A stretch of DNA of 10,252 nucleotides from GCA-2746795 sp964643965 (GCA_964643965.1 CAZXVH010000151.1:1-10252), one strand, 5' to 3'; shown: positions 1-5,696, counted from the first letter of the stretch. Notes: a model not told the origin generated them from the letters alone. Numbers and translations are program-made.

Positions 1-279
1 GGGGAATAGGCCGGTCGTTTGGCAAAGGTATTGCCCCATCGCATCGCCCCTACCAGCGGTGAATTGGTGATAACGTGGCGGGCGAGGCGATTCGTAGGGG
101 CGATGCAGCCGGGCATGATCCTGGTTTAACGCCGTGCCGTGTCACCGGCTGCCTCGCCCGCGCCACGGTTGGCAAATGAAATACACGGGCGAGGCGATGG
201 GGGAATAGGCCGGTCGTTTGGCAAAGGCATTACCCCATCGCATCGCCCCTACCAGCGGTGAATTAGGAATGACGGGCGG
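1..279. repeat. Repeat-rich non-coding region with a 65-bp direct repeat
   Basis: No convincing gene is seen here. A 65-bp sequence at 1-65 recurs at 200-264 with only two mismatches, giving a period of 199 bp. GCATCGCCCCTAC occurs at 41-53 and 240-252, and its reverse complement GTAGGGGCGATGC at 94-106, so the stretch can fold in more than one way. A second nested dyad pairs 75-88 with 151-166 (GC-rich, two-base indel) and, inside it, 105-112 with 145-152. From general knowledge, GTAGGGGCG-type palindromes are dispersed in many bacterial genomes. The region lies just downstream of the dam-type gene and could end its transcript, but no T-tract terminator was recognised. Confidence 0.8.
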
Positions 280-1107
280 TTAATAATTGAGGATCAGCAA
301 TTCCCGGATGGGGCCACGGCCGTTTCCGTTGCGGTTGATATTGCGCCGGGCGTGGATGGTGATCAAGGTGTAAGGGTGGCGGTTGTAGAGGTCGTAGACG
401 AGGGGGGTGGCGGAGTTGCTTAACATAACTTTGCAACCCCGCGCCGTCAGGTCGTCTACGGCGTCGGCCAGGCGGATGTGGTCGGCCTCGTCGAAGCCCT
501 CTTTGTCGTAGGCGGTGAAGCTGCTGGTGCGGCTGCGGGGGACATAGGGGGGATCAAAGTAGATGAAGTCGCCGGCAACGGCCGTTTCTACCACCTCCGC
601 AAAATCAGCCGCCATCAACTCCACCCCTTGTAAACTGGCGGACGCCGCATACAGGCGTTCTTCATGGCAAATATTGGGATTTTTATAGCGGCCAAAAGGC
701 ACGTTGAATTTGCCCTTGCTGTTTTCACGGTACAGGCCGTTGTAGCAGGTGCGGTTCAAATAGATGAGACGGGCGGCCCGCTCCACCGGCGACAGGCGGC
801 TTTCGTCCTGGCCGCGCACGGCGTAAAAATACGCCTCGTCGTTGCGATGCTGGCGCAGGGCATCGATGACGGCCGCCACCTCCTGCTGCACGGCGCGGTA
901 AACCTCGACCAGTTTCTCGTTGCGGTCGGCCAGGGTGGCCTGGGGCGGCTGCCAATGGAAGAAGAGGGCGGCGCTGCCGATGAAGGCTTCGTAGTAACGG
1001 CCGATGTCGGCCAGCGGAGGGAGGTAAGGCTCATATTGGGGCATGAGGCGTTGTTTGCCGCCGGCCCATTTGAGGAAAGGGAGGGTGGAGGTGAGAACGG
1101 CCGTCAT
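280..1107 (-). CDS. dam: Dam-type N6-adenine DNA methyltransferase (D12 class)
   Basis: This 275-residue protein is a DNA adenine methyltransferase that transfers a methyl group from SAM to the N6 of adenine. It resembles E. coli Dam (278 aa) end to end. FLKWAGGK at residues 11-18 and AFIGSAALFF at 41-50 form the SAM-binding region. The Dam-like stretch NRTCYNGLYRENSKGKFNVP lies at about 118-137, and the catalytic DPPY motif is at 185-188. GATC is the likely target by family similarity, but this is inferred. An ATG 45 nt further upstream is in frame; 1107 is preferred because it overlaps the preceding gene's TGA as ATGA, implying translational coupling, and because the protein then starts just before the conserved KWAGGK. 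No restriction endonuclease lies next to it in the window, so it looks solitary, though the downstream side continues into repeats near the window edge. Confidence 0.9.
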   Translation of the reverse strand: MTAVLTSTLPFLKWAGGKQRLMPQYEPYLPPLADIGRYYEAFIGSAALFFHWQPPQATLADRNEKLVEVYRAVQQEVAAVIDALRQHRNDEAYFYAVRGQDESRLSPVERAARLIYLNRTCYNGLYRENSKGKFNVPFGRYKNPNICHEERLYAASASLQGVELMAADFAEVVETAVAGDFIYFDPPYVPRSRTSSFTAYDKEGFDEADHIRLADAVDDLTARGCKVMLSNSATPLVYDLYNRHPYTLITIHARRNINRNGNGRGPIRELLILNY

Positions 1108-2003
1108 GACACCGGTTCTTTGAAGTCGTAGAGACCGTCCTGAACGGACCACACTTTTTGGCAGGGAGGATGGGGGCAGGGTAAACGGCCGTTGTCCTCC
1201 TCAAGCAACTGGGCGCCGCAGGATGGACAGGCAAAAAAGGCGGGGGGGGCGGCCGGCTCGCCCCAAGAGGGATTGGCGCTGTGGACAAAGACGCTGGGCG
1301 ACAACTGCCACCAATTCCCCGTGCGCTGCGCCCCGGCATCCAGCCACGCTAAAAAGCCGGTGGGCAGCCTATCCTTCACTGCGCCTAAACGAAAATGGGA
1401 GACGGTCAGCATCCGGCCGGGATAAAAGCCAGCCTCTTGCAGCTGCTGCCGAATCCAGGCGGGATGAAAATCATAATTCAAGGCCACAAACTCCACCGGT
1501 TCCAATGCAAACGGCGACCAATCTTGCCGCTTCAAGCCGTAACGCAGAATCGCCTTGAGATTCTGTTTATTGGCAAACTCCAAGACATACTCGCCGCCCG
1601 GCCGGGCAATGCGAGCCAACTGCGTAAACAAGGCGCCCACATCGGCGGCATGGTGCAGGGTACGAATCTGCACCAGGGTATCAAACAGCCCGGCCACAAA
1701 AGGCATCTGGTACCAATTCCCGGCCACGTACAAAAAACGGGGATCGTCCCCCAAATGCGCCTGCGCCTCCCGCAAAAGGGAGCGGGAATAATCAAACAAG
1801 ACCACCCGCTCATACCCCGTGTATTCATCGGCCAACCGGCCAAACCCGGCCCCAATCTCAATCAGCGTCCCGCCAGTAGGCGGCATCAACCGCCGGAGGG
1901 CGATGCGCTCCACACGATCTTCATAATCGCGCCCCTGGTTCTGCCAGAACCGGGTACGATAATCCGAGCCTTCATAATCACAAACTGGCGGCGTCTCAGC
2001 CAT
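1104..2003 (-). CDS. Class I SAM methyltransferase with C-terminal Trm112-like zinc ribbon
   Basis: This 299-residue protein has a Methyltransf_11-type Rossmann domain. Motif I is EIGAGFGRL at 49-57, an acidic residue at D71 ends the second strand, and FDTLVQIRTLHHAAD (107-121) and RPGGEYVLEF (134-143) are typical later motifs. The C-terminus carries a separate zinc-ribbon-like module with CPSC at 259-262 and CPHPPC at 276-281, followed by SVQDGLYDF, which matches the usual ending of Trm112/UPF0434 domains (a short hydrophobic strand, then DG-x-x-D). Trm112 proteins normally act as separate partners that stabilise methyltransferases, so an in-cis fusion is plausible. The substrate is unknown and could be small molecule, lipid, RNA or protein. 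It sits 18 nt downstream of the membrane-protein gene and overlaps the DNA methyltransferase by 4 nt. AGGA about 7 nt upstream supports the ATG start. Confidence 0.82.
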   Translation of the reverse strand: MAETPPVCDYEGSDYRTRFWQNQGRDYEDRVERIALRRLMPPTGGTLIEIGAGFGRLADEYTGYERVVLFDYSRSLLREAQAHLGDDPRFLYVAGNWYQMPFVAGLFDTLVQIRTLHHAADVGALFTQLARIARPGGEYVLEFANKQNLKAILRYGLKRQDWSPFALEPVEFVALNYDFHPAWIRQQLQEAGFYPGRMLTVSHFRLGAVKDRLPTGFLAWLDAGAQRTGNWWQLSPSVFVHSANPSWGEPAAPPAFFACPSCGAQLLEEDNGRLPCPHPPCQKVWSVQDGLYDFKEPVS

Positions 2004-2021
2004 ATCTCATCCTGCCACCTT

Positions 2022-2723
2022 TCACTTCTCCGGCTCAATCTCCACTTCGCCCTGCGGCACAATGATGATGCGGTTGATTAAATCTTCATTGCTGGTGGGC
2101 AAACTGGTCAGGGCGTTTTCCAACGGCCCAAAAATCGCTTGCAGATTGTCAAAGGGGACGCCCAATTCCGTTTCATCCAGGGGGATATTCACATCAACCG
2201 CCAACTGCACCGGGATGGTTTGCTCCACCGGCACATCTAACTCCAGGTGAACGGGCAGCGCTAATCCGGCCGGCAAGGTCAATGAGACATTGCCGTTGAT
2301 ATAGCCGCCGCCGGCCGGCAGCACAAATTGGGCGGGCACATTATTCAGAGGCACCCCTTCTGTCACCACCACCCGGGTATCTGTATTCAAGGGCACAATA
2401 AACGAGATGTCGAGTTCATCATCCACCATAATCTGCCGGTTAATTTCTGCCTCGCCCATTTGCACAAAGCTTTCATTTAAGCCAGACACCAGCGGATTCA
2501 CAATGTCATTGACAATGGGCAAAATGAGGGGGGCAATGACCAGGAGAAGGATGAAAAAGATAATATTAACCACAAACGAAAAGATGAGGGCAAAAGTCTT
2601 AAAAGCTTCCCACGGTTTTCCGTCATACAGCCAACCCAGGCAGCCGCGCCTTTCATTGGTTGCCACCGCGGTATCGGCCGTCCTTTCATCTGGTTCCACT
2701 TGCGTTACTTCTTGCTCGCTCAT
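2022..2723 (-). CDS. Membrane-anchored protein of unknown function
   Basis: I do not recognise a family. The 233-residue protein starts with an acidic, polar cytoplasmic tail (residues 1-40), then one strongly hydrophobic helix at about 44-71, then a roughly 160-residue domain rich in beta-prone V, L, I, P and N (PLNTDTRVVVTEGVPLNN, LPAGLALPVHLELDVPV). The topology is probably N-in with the C-terminal domain outside. No cysteine pairs, lipobox or catalytic motif stand out. Two ATGs are possible: AGGAGG directly abuts the first (2729) and lies 6 nt before the second (2723), so the second is chosen. The open frame continues upstream to 2906 but passes through the palindrome of a mobile element and has no matching ribosome site. 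It is likely the first gene of the operon leading to the two methyltransferases. Confidence 0.72.
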   Translation of the reverse strand: MSEQEVTQVEPDERTADTAVATNERRGCLGWLYDGKPWEAFKTFALIFSFVVNIIFFILLLVIAPLILPIVNDIVNPLVSGLNESFVQMGEAEINRQIMVDDELDISFIVPLNTDTRVVVTEGVPLNNVPAQFVLPAGGGYINGNVSLTLPAGLALPVHLELDVPVEQTIPVQLAVDVNIPLDETELGVPFDNLQAIFGPLENALTSLPTSNEDLINRIIIVPQGEVEIEPEK

Positions 2724-2741
2724 TGCCATCCTCCTCACTGC

Positions 2742-2762
2742 AAAGGCGCATCTGCGCCCTTT
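2742..2762 (-). promoter_or_regulatory. Hairpin in the leader of the membrane-protein gene
   Basis: On the minus strand AAAGGGCGCA and TGCGCCTTT form a GC-rich stem with one bulged G and a tiny GA loop, which in RNA would open to about four bases. It ends a few bases before the AGGAGG ribosome-binding site of the 2022-2723 gene. It could modulate translation or mRNA stability. No T-tract follows, so it is not a canonical terminator. Confidence 0.45.
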
Positions 2763-2821
2763 AGGTTGACATATTATTGTGACATTATGGTAACATGTAT
2801 CAAGCAAATAGCAAAATTCAG

Positions 2822-2830
2822 AATGTTTCC
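2822..2830 (+). repeat. Target-site duplication, left copy (AATGTTTCC)
   Basis: This 9-bp direct repeat is identical to 2947-2955 and abuts the outer base of the left terminal inverted repeat of the 2831-2946 element. It is the expected signature of a transposition event. The copy also carries a left half of the parS-like palindrome (TGTTTCC). Confidence 0.75.
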
Positions 2831-2946
2831 GGGTGCGCGTCGTTTTTGTTGACGTAGTATCATTGCTAAACGAGGAGTGAGCTTGTCGAAGTCCGGACTT
2901 CGACAAGCTTAGTCCTCGTCTCCATCAACCAAAGTTACGCGCACCC
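2831..2946. mobile_element. 116-bp MITE-like element with terminal inverted repeats
   Basis: The ends are exact 10-bp inverted repeats, GGGTGCGCGT at 2831-2840 and ACGCGCACCC at 2937-2946. Similarity continues inward (TTTTTGTTGA against TTTGGTTGA on the opposite strand). The centre is a long palindrome at 2870-2919. The two halves are 64 and 52 bp, differing by a 12-bp insertion in the left half. A 9-bp direct repeat flanks the element on both sides. It is non-coding and must depend on a transposase elsewhere. The transposase family could not be assigned; 9-bp duplications occur in several IS families. Confidence 0.75.
2870..2919. repeat. REP-like long palindrome in the core of the element
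   Basis: Arms of 25 bp with two mismatches are centred between 2894 and 2895. The inner 30 bp (2880-2909) are perfectly self-complementary and include AGCTTGTCGAAGTCC and its complement. From memory, CTTCGACAAGCT-type sequences are frequent dispersed palindromes in many bacterial genomes, so this core may be a REP-like module carried by the element. Confidence 0.8.
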
Positions 2947-2955
2947 AATGTTTCC
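2947..2955 (+). repeat. Target-site duplication, right copy (AATGTTTCC)
   Basis: This is the second copy of the 9-bp direct repeat, immediately outside the right terminal inverted repeat. It overlaps and restores the left half of the parS-like site at 2949-2964, so the site survived the insertion. Confidence 0.75.
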
Positions 2956-2964
2956 CGTGAAACA
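2949..2964. promoter_or_regulatory. parS-like palindrome 1
   Basis: TGTTTCCCGTGAAACA matches the widely conserved bacterial parS consensus TGTTTCACGTGAAACA at 15 of 16 positions. parS is the loading site for the chromosome-segregation protein ParB (Spo0J). No parAB genes lie in the window. The alternative is an operator for another repressor acting on the downstream NYN-LOTUS gene. Confidence 0.6.
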
Positions 2965-2991
2965 ATGGCGCTTTAGCATGATGGGGTTTAA

Positions 2992-3156
2992 GGCGTGCAA
3001 CTTGGTAAACGCTTGCAATAAACTTAGCGATTTGGTTTGTCGTAACCGCTTTAGCAGTCTGAACGGCCGAAGCCGTTACCACGAGCTTATTTACCAGCGG
3101 TTACTCAGGGTGCAGTTCGTAAAGCGTACCATTTACGCAACTACGCATTACACGCC
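2992..3156. other. Nested inverted repeats between the two parS-like sites
   Basis: Four inverted pairs share roughly one centre near 3070-3074. GGCGTG (2992-2997) pairs with CACGCC (3151-3156). GTAAACGCTT (3005-3014) pairs with AAGCGT plus TTTAC, interrupted by four bases (3122-3135). GTAACCGCT (3042-3050) pairs with AGCGGTTAC (3096-3104). AACGGC (3062-3067) pairs with GCCGTT (3072-3077) around a CGAA loop. CGCTTTAGCA also occurs as a direct repeat at 2969-2978 and 3047-3056. It may be a structured RNA, a centromere-like DNA site, or the relic of a mobile element. No convincing gene was seen. Confidence 0.5.
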
Positions 3157-3165
3157 ACACTCATC

Positions 3166-3181
3166 TGTTTCCCGGGAAACA
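3166..3181. promoter_or_regulatory. parS-like palindrome 2
   Basis: TGTTTCCCGGGAAACA is a perfect 16-bp palindrome that differs from the parS consensus only at the symmetric positions 7 and 10. A right half-site (GAAACA) follows at 3189-3194. It lies about 84 bp before the start of the NYN-LOTUS gene, so it would suit either an operator or a ParB site. Confidence 0.6.
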
Positions 3182-3182
3182 A

Positions 3183-3210
3183 TTGCAGGAAACAGGTAAT
3201 TGAGTAGAAT
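3183..3210 (+). promoter_or_regulatory. Candidate promoter of the NYN-LOTUS gene
   Basis: TTGCAG (3183-3188) and TAGAAT (3205-3210) are separated by 16 bp. The -10 matches the consensus at five of six positions and the -35 at three. The candidate directly follows parS-like palindrome 2 and overlaps the GAAACA half-site, so a protein bound there could repress it. Confidence 0.3.
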
Positions 3211-3241
3211 TGCCAGAAACACCACGCTGCTCTGTGAGCGG

Positions 3242-3257
3242 CAAATCACGGGAAACA
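3242..3257. promoter_or_regulatory. Degenerate parS-like site before the start codon
   Basis: This 16-mer contains TCACGGGAAACA and matches the parS consensus at 11 positions, with an intact right half and a degraded left half. It ends 7 bp before the ATG of the NYN-LOTUS gene, where a strong Shine-Dalgarno sequence would be expected but is absent. Confidence 0.4.
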
Positions 3258-3264
3258 TTATTGT

Positions 3265-4455
3265 ATGACAAACGACGTGGCCGTCCTCTTGGACCTGGAT
3301 AACCTGGTAATCGGCGCCAAGCAAGCAAATCTCCCCTTTGATATTAACCTCATACTGGACAAAATTTGGGACATGACCGACAAGGGACGGATTGTGCTGC
3401 GGCGCTCCTATGGCGATTGGCGGCAAAATCAAAAGCTGCTGGAGCAGCTTACCATTGCCGGTTTCACCACCCAATCTACGGTGCGTATCAATAATTACAG
3501 CAAAAACCTGGCAGACATGCAGATCGTGGTAGACACGATGGACACCCTGGTGGATGGGCATCAATACAACACCTATGTCCTGATTACCGGGGACCGTGAT
3601 TTCACGCCGCTGGTGCAATCCTTACGCAAACGCGGGAAGCGGGTGCTTGGTTTTGGCGTTAAACATACCGCCAGTCGCAGTTTTGTGGCCCTGTGTGATG
3701 AATATGTTTTTTATGAAGAATTGGTGCCGCAACCTGAATTAAAGGAGGCGGATGTCGTTGATTTGCTGCAAAAGGCGCTGGACAGCTTGTTGGTGGACGG
3801 GCAAACGCGCGTTCGCGCCAGCATTCTCAAGGAGCAAATGATTACCTTGAGCCGGGGCGCTTTTGATCACGCTAAACTAGGCAGCAGCAGTTTCCGTAAG
3901 TTTTTGGCGCATTATCCTGATTTGATTGAAGAGGAACAAGAAGATTCAACTATTTATGTGCGCTATCGAGCCAAAGAGCCAGTCGCCCCGCAGCTGGATG
4001 TGGCGGCGCATTATCGCAGCCAGTTAAAAAGAAACAGGACGCGCATTGTGCCGGCCGCTACCCGCTTTGTCATTTTGAAAGGCATCATTCAATGCCTGCA
4101 AGAACAGGGGGAGGTGCGGTGGCGGCAGGTCATCGATACCCTGGCCGAAGAGTATAAAGAAAAAGATAAATCAATTTCAAAAAACATGATCAACGCGGTT
4201 TTGTTGGTGGCGCGGCAGGGGCAGGTGGTGCACACCCTCAAAGGCAAATCGTTGGCCACTGCCCCCGTTCAATTGCAGCTAACGGGGGATGCCATTTTTC
4301 AAGAGGCGGTGGTGCGCACGGATGCGGTCTATCTGCGGGCTATTCTGGAATTGCCTGAACCGTTTGATCTGCGAGAAGCGGCCGTTGCCATTTATGATTC
4401 GCCTAAGTATGAAAATTATTTGCAACTGGTGATGAGTAAGTGGATGGATGAGTGA
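3265..4455 (+). CDS. NYN-domain (LabA-like) nuclease with LOTUS/OST-HTH-like domains
   Basis: The 396-residue protein begins with a NYN domain of the PIN-like nuclease fold (about 4-155). The conserved acidic residues are visible: D10 and D12 in LLDLDN, D84 and D90 in the NLADMQIVVD region, and D110 and D112 in TGDRDF, which suggests an active metal-dependent ribonuclease. Residues about 163-235 look like a LOTUS/OST-HTH winged helix (VDLLQKALDSLL, then SFRKFLAHYPDL). A second helical, wHTH-like region spans about 262-325. NYN-LOTUS proteins are generally linked to RNA binding and cleavage; the specific target is unknown. The ATG at 3265 lacks a clear ribosome site. The gene stands alone on the plus strand. 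Upstream lie parS-like palindromes and a mobile element; a heptamer array begins 4 nt after the stop. Confidence 0.85.
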   Translation: MTNDVAVLLDLDNLVIGAKQANLPFDINLILDKIWDMTDKGRIVLRRSYGDWRQNQKLLEQLTIAGFTTQSTVRINNYSKNLADMQIVVDTMDTLVDGHQYNTYVLITGDRDFTPLVQSLRKRGKRVLGFGVKHTASRSFVALCDEYVFYEELVPQPELKEADVVDLLQKALDSLLVDGQTRVRASILKEQMITLSRGAFDHAKLGSSSFRKFLAHYPDLIEEEQEDSTIYVRYRAKEPVAPQLDVAAHYRSQLKRNRTRIVPAATRFVILKGIIQCLQEQGEVRWRQVIDTLAEEYKEKDKSISKNMINAVLLVARQGQVVHTLKGKSLATAPVQLQLTGDAIFQEAVVRTDAVYLRAILELPEPFDLREAAVAIYDSPKYENYLQLVMSKWMDE

Positions 4456-4458
4456 GGG

Positions 4459-4570
4459 GGATTGGGGATTTCGGATTTCGGATTGCGGATTGGGGATTGG
4501 GGATTGGGGATTGCGGATTGCGGATTGCGGATTGGGGATTGCGGATTGCGGATTGCGGATTGGGGATTGG
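4459..4570 (+). repeat. Heptamer array 1: 16 units of GGATTGN
   Basis: Sixteen uninterrupted 7-bp units follow the stop of the NYN-LOTUS gene. The last base is mostly C or G, and two units read GGATTTC. Three consecutive GGATTGG units (4487-4507) give closely spaced GGGG runs that could form a G-quadruplex on the plus strand. The array lies between convergent genes. A second array of the same unit starts at 10163. Heptanucleotide repeats (STRR) are best known from filamentous cyanobacteria. Confidence 0.95.
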
Positions 4571-4580
4571 GGGGGAGGGA

Positions 4581-4612
4581 GAAGTTTAACTTTTTTAGAA
4601 AAGTTGAACTTC
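4581..4612. terminator. Hairpin at the 3' end of the YhbP-like gene
   Basis: GAAGTTTAACTTTT (4581-4594) and AAAAGTTGAACTTC (4599-4612) form a 14-bp stem with one T-G pair and a TTAG loop. It overlaps the last codons and stop of the minus-strand YhbP-like gene and lies between converging genes, so it may act as a weak bidirectional terminator. It shares AAGTTGAAC with the hairpin at 5733-5765, which suggests a dispersed hairpin family. Confidence 0.55.
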
Positions 4613-5047
4613 CTGGCGGTGGCCTAAGCCTTTGCTGTTGTCGATGAAAAAGAGGCGGGTGGGTCTCAGGCGATACCAGTTAACACGCGCCAGGGAAGGG
4701 GAAAGGCGGGTATCGGGCTGCGCTAAAAAGGCATATTTCTTTTGGTAGCGGGCCAAAGTGTGCACTTTGGCTATCCCTTGCAATTGAACCACATCCCCCT
4801 CTAGCTGAATGCCTTTGATTTCGGTCCACTTCTGGTAATCTTCTTGAATGGCGGCGGCGATGTGAGGCTGATGCAAAAAGTTTTGGGCGTGGCGAGTATG
4901 GCCGGCCGATAAAAAGAGCAGGTCGAAGCCATCATTGACGTAGAAAACGGCCGTGGCCCACACCCCCTCCGCCCCATTTGTTGCCAGCGTCATCACCTGA
5001 TGCCCGGCTAAATACGCCAACGCTTCCTCTGCCACAGATTCAGCCAA
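4595..5047 (-). CDS. YhbP/UPF0306-like FMN-binding split-barrel protein
   Basis: The protein (150 residues with the chosen start) belongs to the pyridoxamine-5'-phosphate-oxidase-like split barrel fold and most resembles E. coli YhbP (UPF0306, about 147 aa). Shared stretches include WATAVFYVNDGFDLLFLS (30-47), HTRHAQ (50-55), IKGIQLEGDV (77-86) and the C-terminal FFIDNSKGLG (133-142). These proteins probably bind a flavin; the reaction is unknown. An in-frame ATG at 5098 would overlap ubiX by 59 nt. A TTG at 5047 is preferred: GGGAGG lies 11 nt upstream, overlap with the ubiX stop is only 8 nt, and the length then fits the family. The stop codon lies inside a hairpin. Being coupled to ubiX, it may act on or with a flavin, but that is inference. 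Confidence 0.75.
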   Translation of the reverse strand: MAESVAEEALAYLAGHQVMTLATNGAEGVWATAVFYVNDGFDLLFLSAGHTRHAQNFLHQPHIAAAIQEDYQKWTEIKGIQLEGDVVQLQGIAKVHTLARYQKKYAFLAQPDTRLSPSLARVNWYRLRPTRLFFIDNSKGLGHRQEVQLF

Positions 5048-5624
5048 GACTTTCTTTACCTCCCGACCAGCGCTGAAACAAATCTTGCGGCAGTTCAATC
5101 TCCGCCAGGTCCAAGACGCGGTTAACCGTTTGATTCACAATGTCGTCAATACTTTGGGGATGGTGGTAAAAGGCGGGCATGGGAGGGGCCACAATGGCCC
5201 CCATTTCCGTCACCTGCATCATCAAACGCAAGTGACCCACATGCAGCGGCGTCTCCCGGGCCACCAAAATCAAACGCCGTCGCTCTTTCAAGACCACATC
5301 GGCCGCCCGCAAAAGCAGGTTGTCGCTGAAGGAATTGGCAATGCCGGCCAACGTCTTCATGGAACAAGGGGCCACAATCATGCCGTGCGTTTTAAATGAT
5401 CCCGAGGAAATCGCCGCCGCTATGTCACGAAAGCGGTAAGCGACATCTGCCAACGCCGTGATCTGTTCCGGTTTATACGCTGTTTCCAGGCCAATGGTGG
5501 TGGCAGCGGCCGTACTCAGCACCAGATGCGTCTCCACATCCGCCACATCTTGCAGCACTTCCAACAGCCGAATGCCATAAATGACGCCGCTGGCCCCCGA
5601 CATGCCAATGATTATCTTTTTCAT
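5040..5624 (-). CDS. ubiX: Flavin prenyltransferase UbiX
   Basis: UbiX joins a dimethylallyl group to reduced FMN to make prenylated FMN, the cofactor of UbiD-type decarboxylases. The 194-residue protein has the family's usual length and motifs: GMSGASGVIYG at 7-17 (flavin phosphate loop), SGSF at 73-76, APCSMKTL at 84-91, ARETPLH at 121-127 and PAFYH at 149-153. The ATG at 5624 begins the canonical MKKIIIGMSGASG. No ubiD partner is in the window, so it lies elsewhere or the cofactor serves a remote decarboxylase. A promoter-like element ends only 7 nt before the ATG, which suggests a leaderless transcript. The YhbP-like gene follows with an 8-nt overlap, so the two are probably co-transcribed. 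Confidence 0.95.
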   Translation of the reverse strand: MKKIIIGMSGASGVIYGIRLLEVLQDVADVETHLVLSTAAATTIGLETAYKPEQITALADVAYRFRDIAAAISSGSFKTHGMIVAPCSMKTLAGIANSFSDNLLLRAADVVLKERRRLILVARETPLHVGHLRLMMQVTEMGAIVAPPMPAFYHHPQSIDDIVNQTVNRVLDLAEIELPQDLFQRWSGGKESLG

Positions 5625-5631
5625 GTCATAG

Positions 5632-5659
5632 ATTTTATGCCACCTGCACCAATTGCCAA
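5632..5659 (-). promoter_or_regulatory. Promoter of ubiX, apparently leaderless
   Basis: On the minus strand TTGGCA (5659-5654) and TAAAAT (5637-5632) are 16 bp apart, each matching its consensus hexamer at five of six positions. Only 7 nt separate the -10 from the ubiX ATG, so transcription would start at or next to the start codon. An AGGTGG further upstream lies between the two hexamers and would not be transcribed. Confidence 0.55.
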
Positions 5660-5696
5660 AATCTAATACAATCGGCGGATAGAATTTATGTGAGAT

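Noticed and set aside
1395..2081. 228-codon plus-strand frame opposite the methyltransferase
   Set aside because: The minus strand carries SAM-binding and zinc-ribbon motifs with good gene junctions. The plus-strand frame shows no motif and no ribosome site.
2766..2803. Promoter-like TTGACA and TAATAT sequences upstream of the membrane-protein gene
   Set aside because: AT-rich hexamers are present on both strands, but no pair has acceptable spacing (21 bp or poor -10), so no promoter is called.
2724..2906. Upstream extension of the membrane-protein gene by about 61 codons
   Set aside because: The extension runs through the palindromic core and end of the mobile element and the leader hairpin, while AGGAGG sits at the right distance from the ATG at 2723.
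2831..3181. Integron attC-type site or integrated cassette
   Set aside because: The inverted repeats lack the RYYYAAC/GTTRRRY core pairs, and no integrase or cassette gene was seen.
2948..3199. 83-codon plus-strand open frame in the intergenic region
   Set aside because: It has no Shine-Dalgarno, starts at the element boundary, covers both parS-like palindromes and the nested repeats, and resembles no known protein.
4459..4570. CRISPR-like array
   Set aside because: The units are 7 bp and directly contiguous with no unique spacers, and no cas genes are present.
4462..4647. 61-codon open frame through the first heptamer array
   Set aside because: A 7-bp repeat without stops translates into an artificial 7-residue period. 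There is no ribosome site, and it overlaps the end of a real gene on the other strand.
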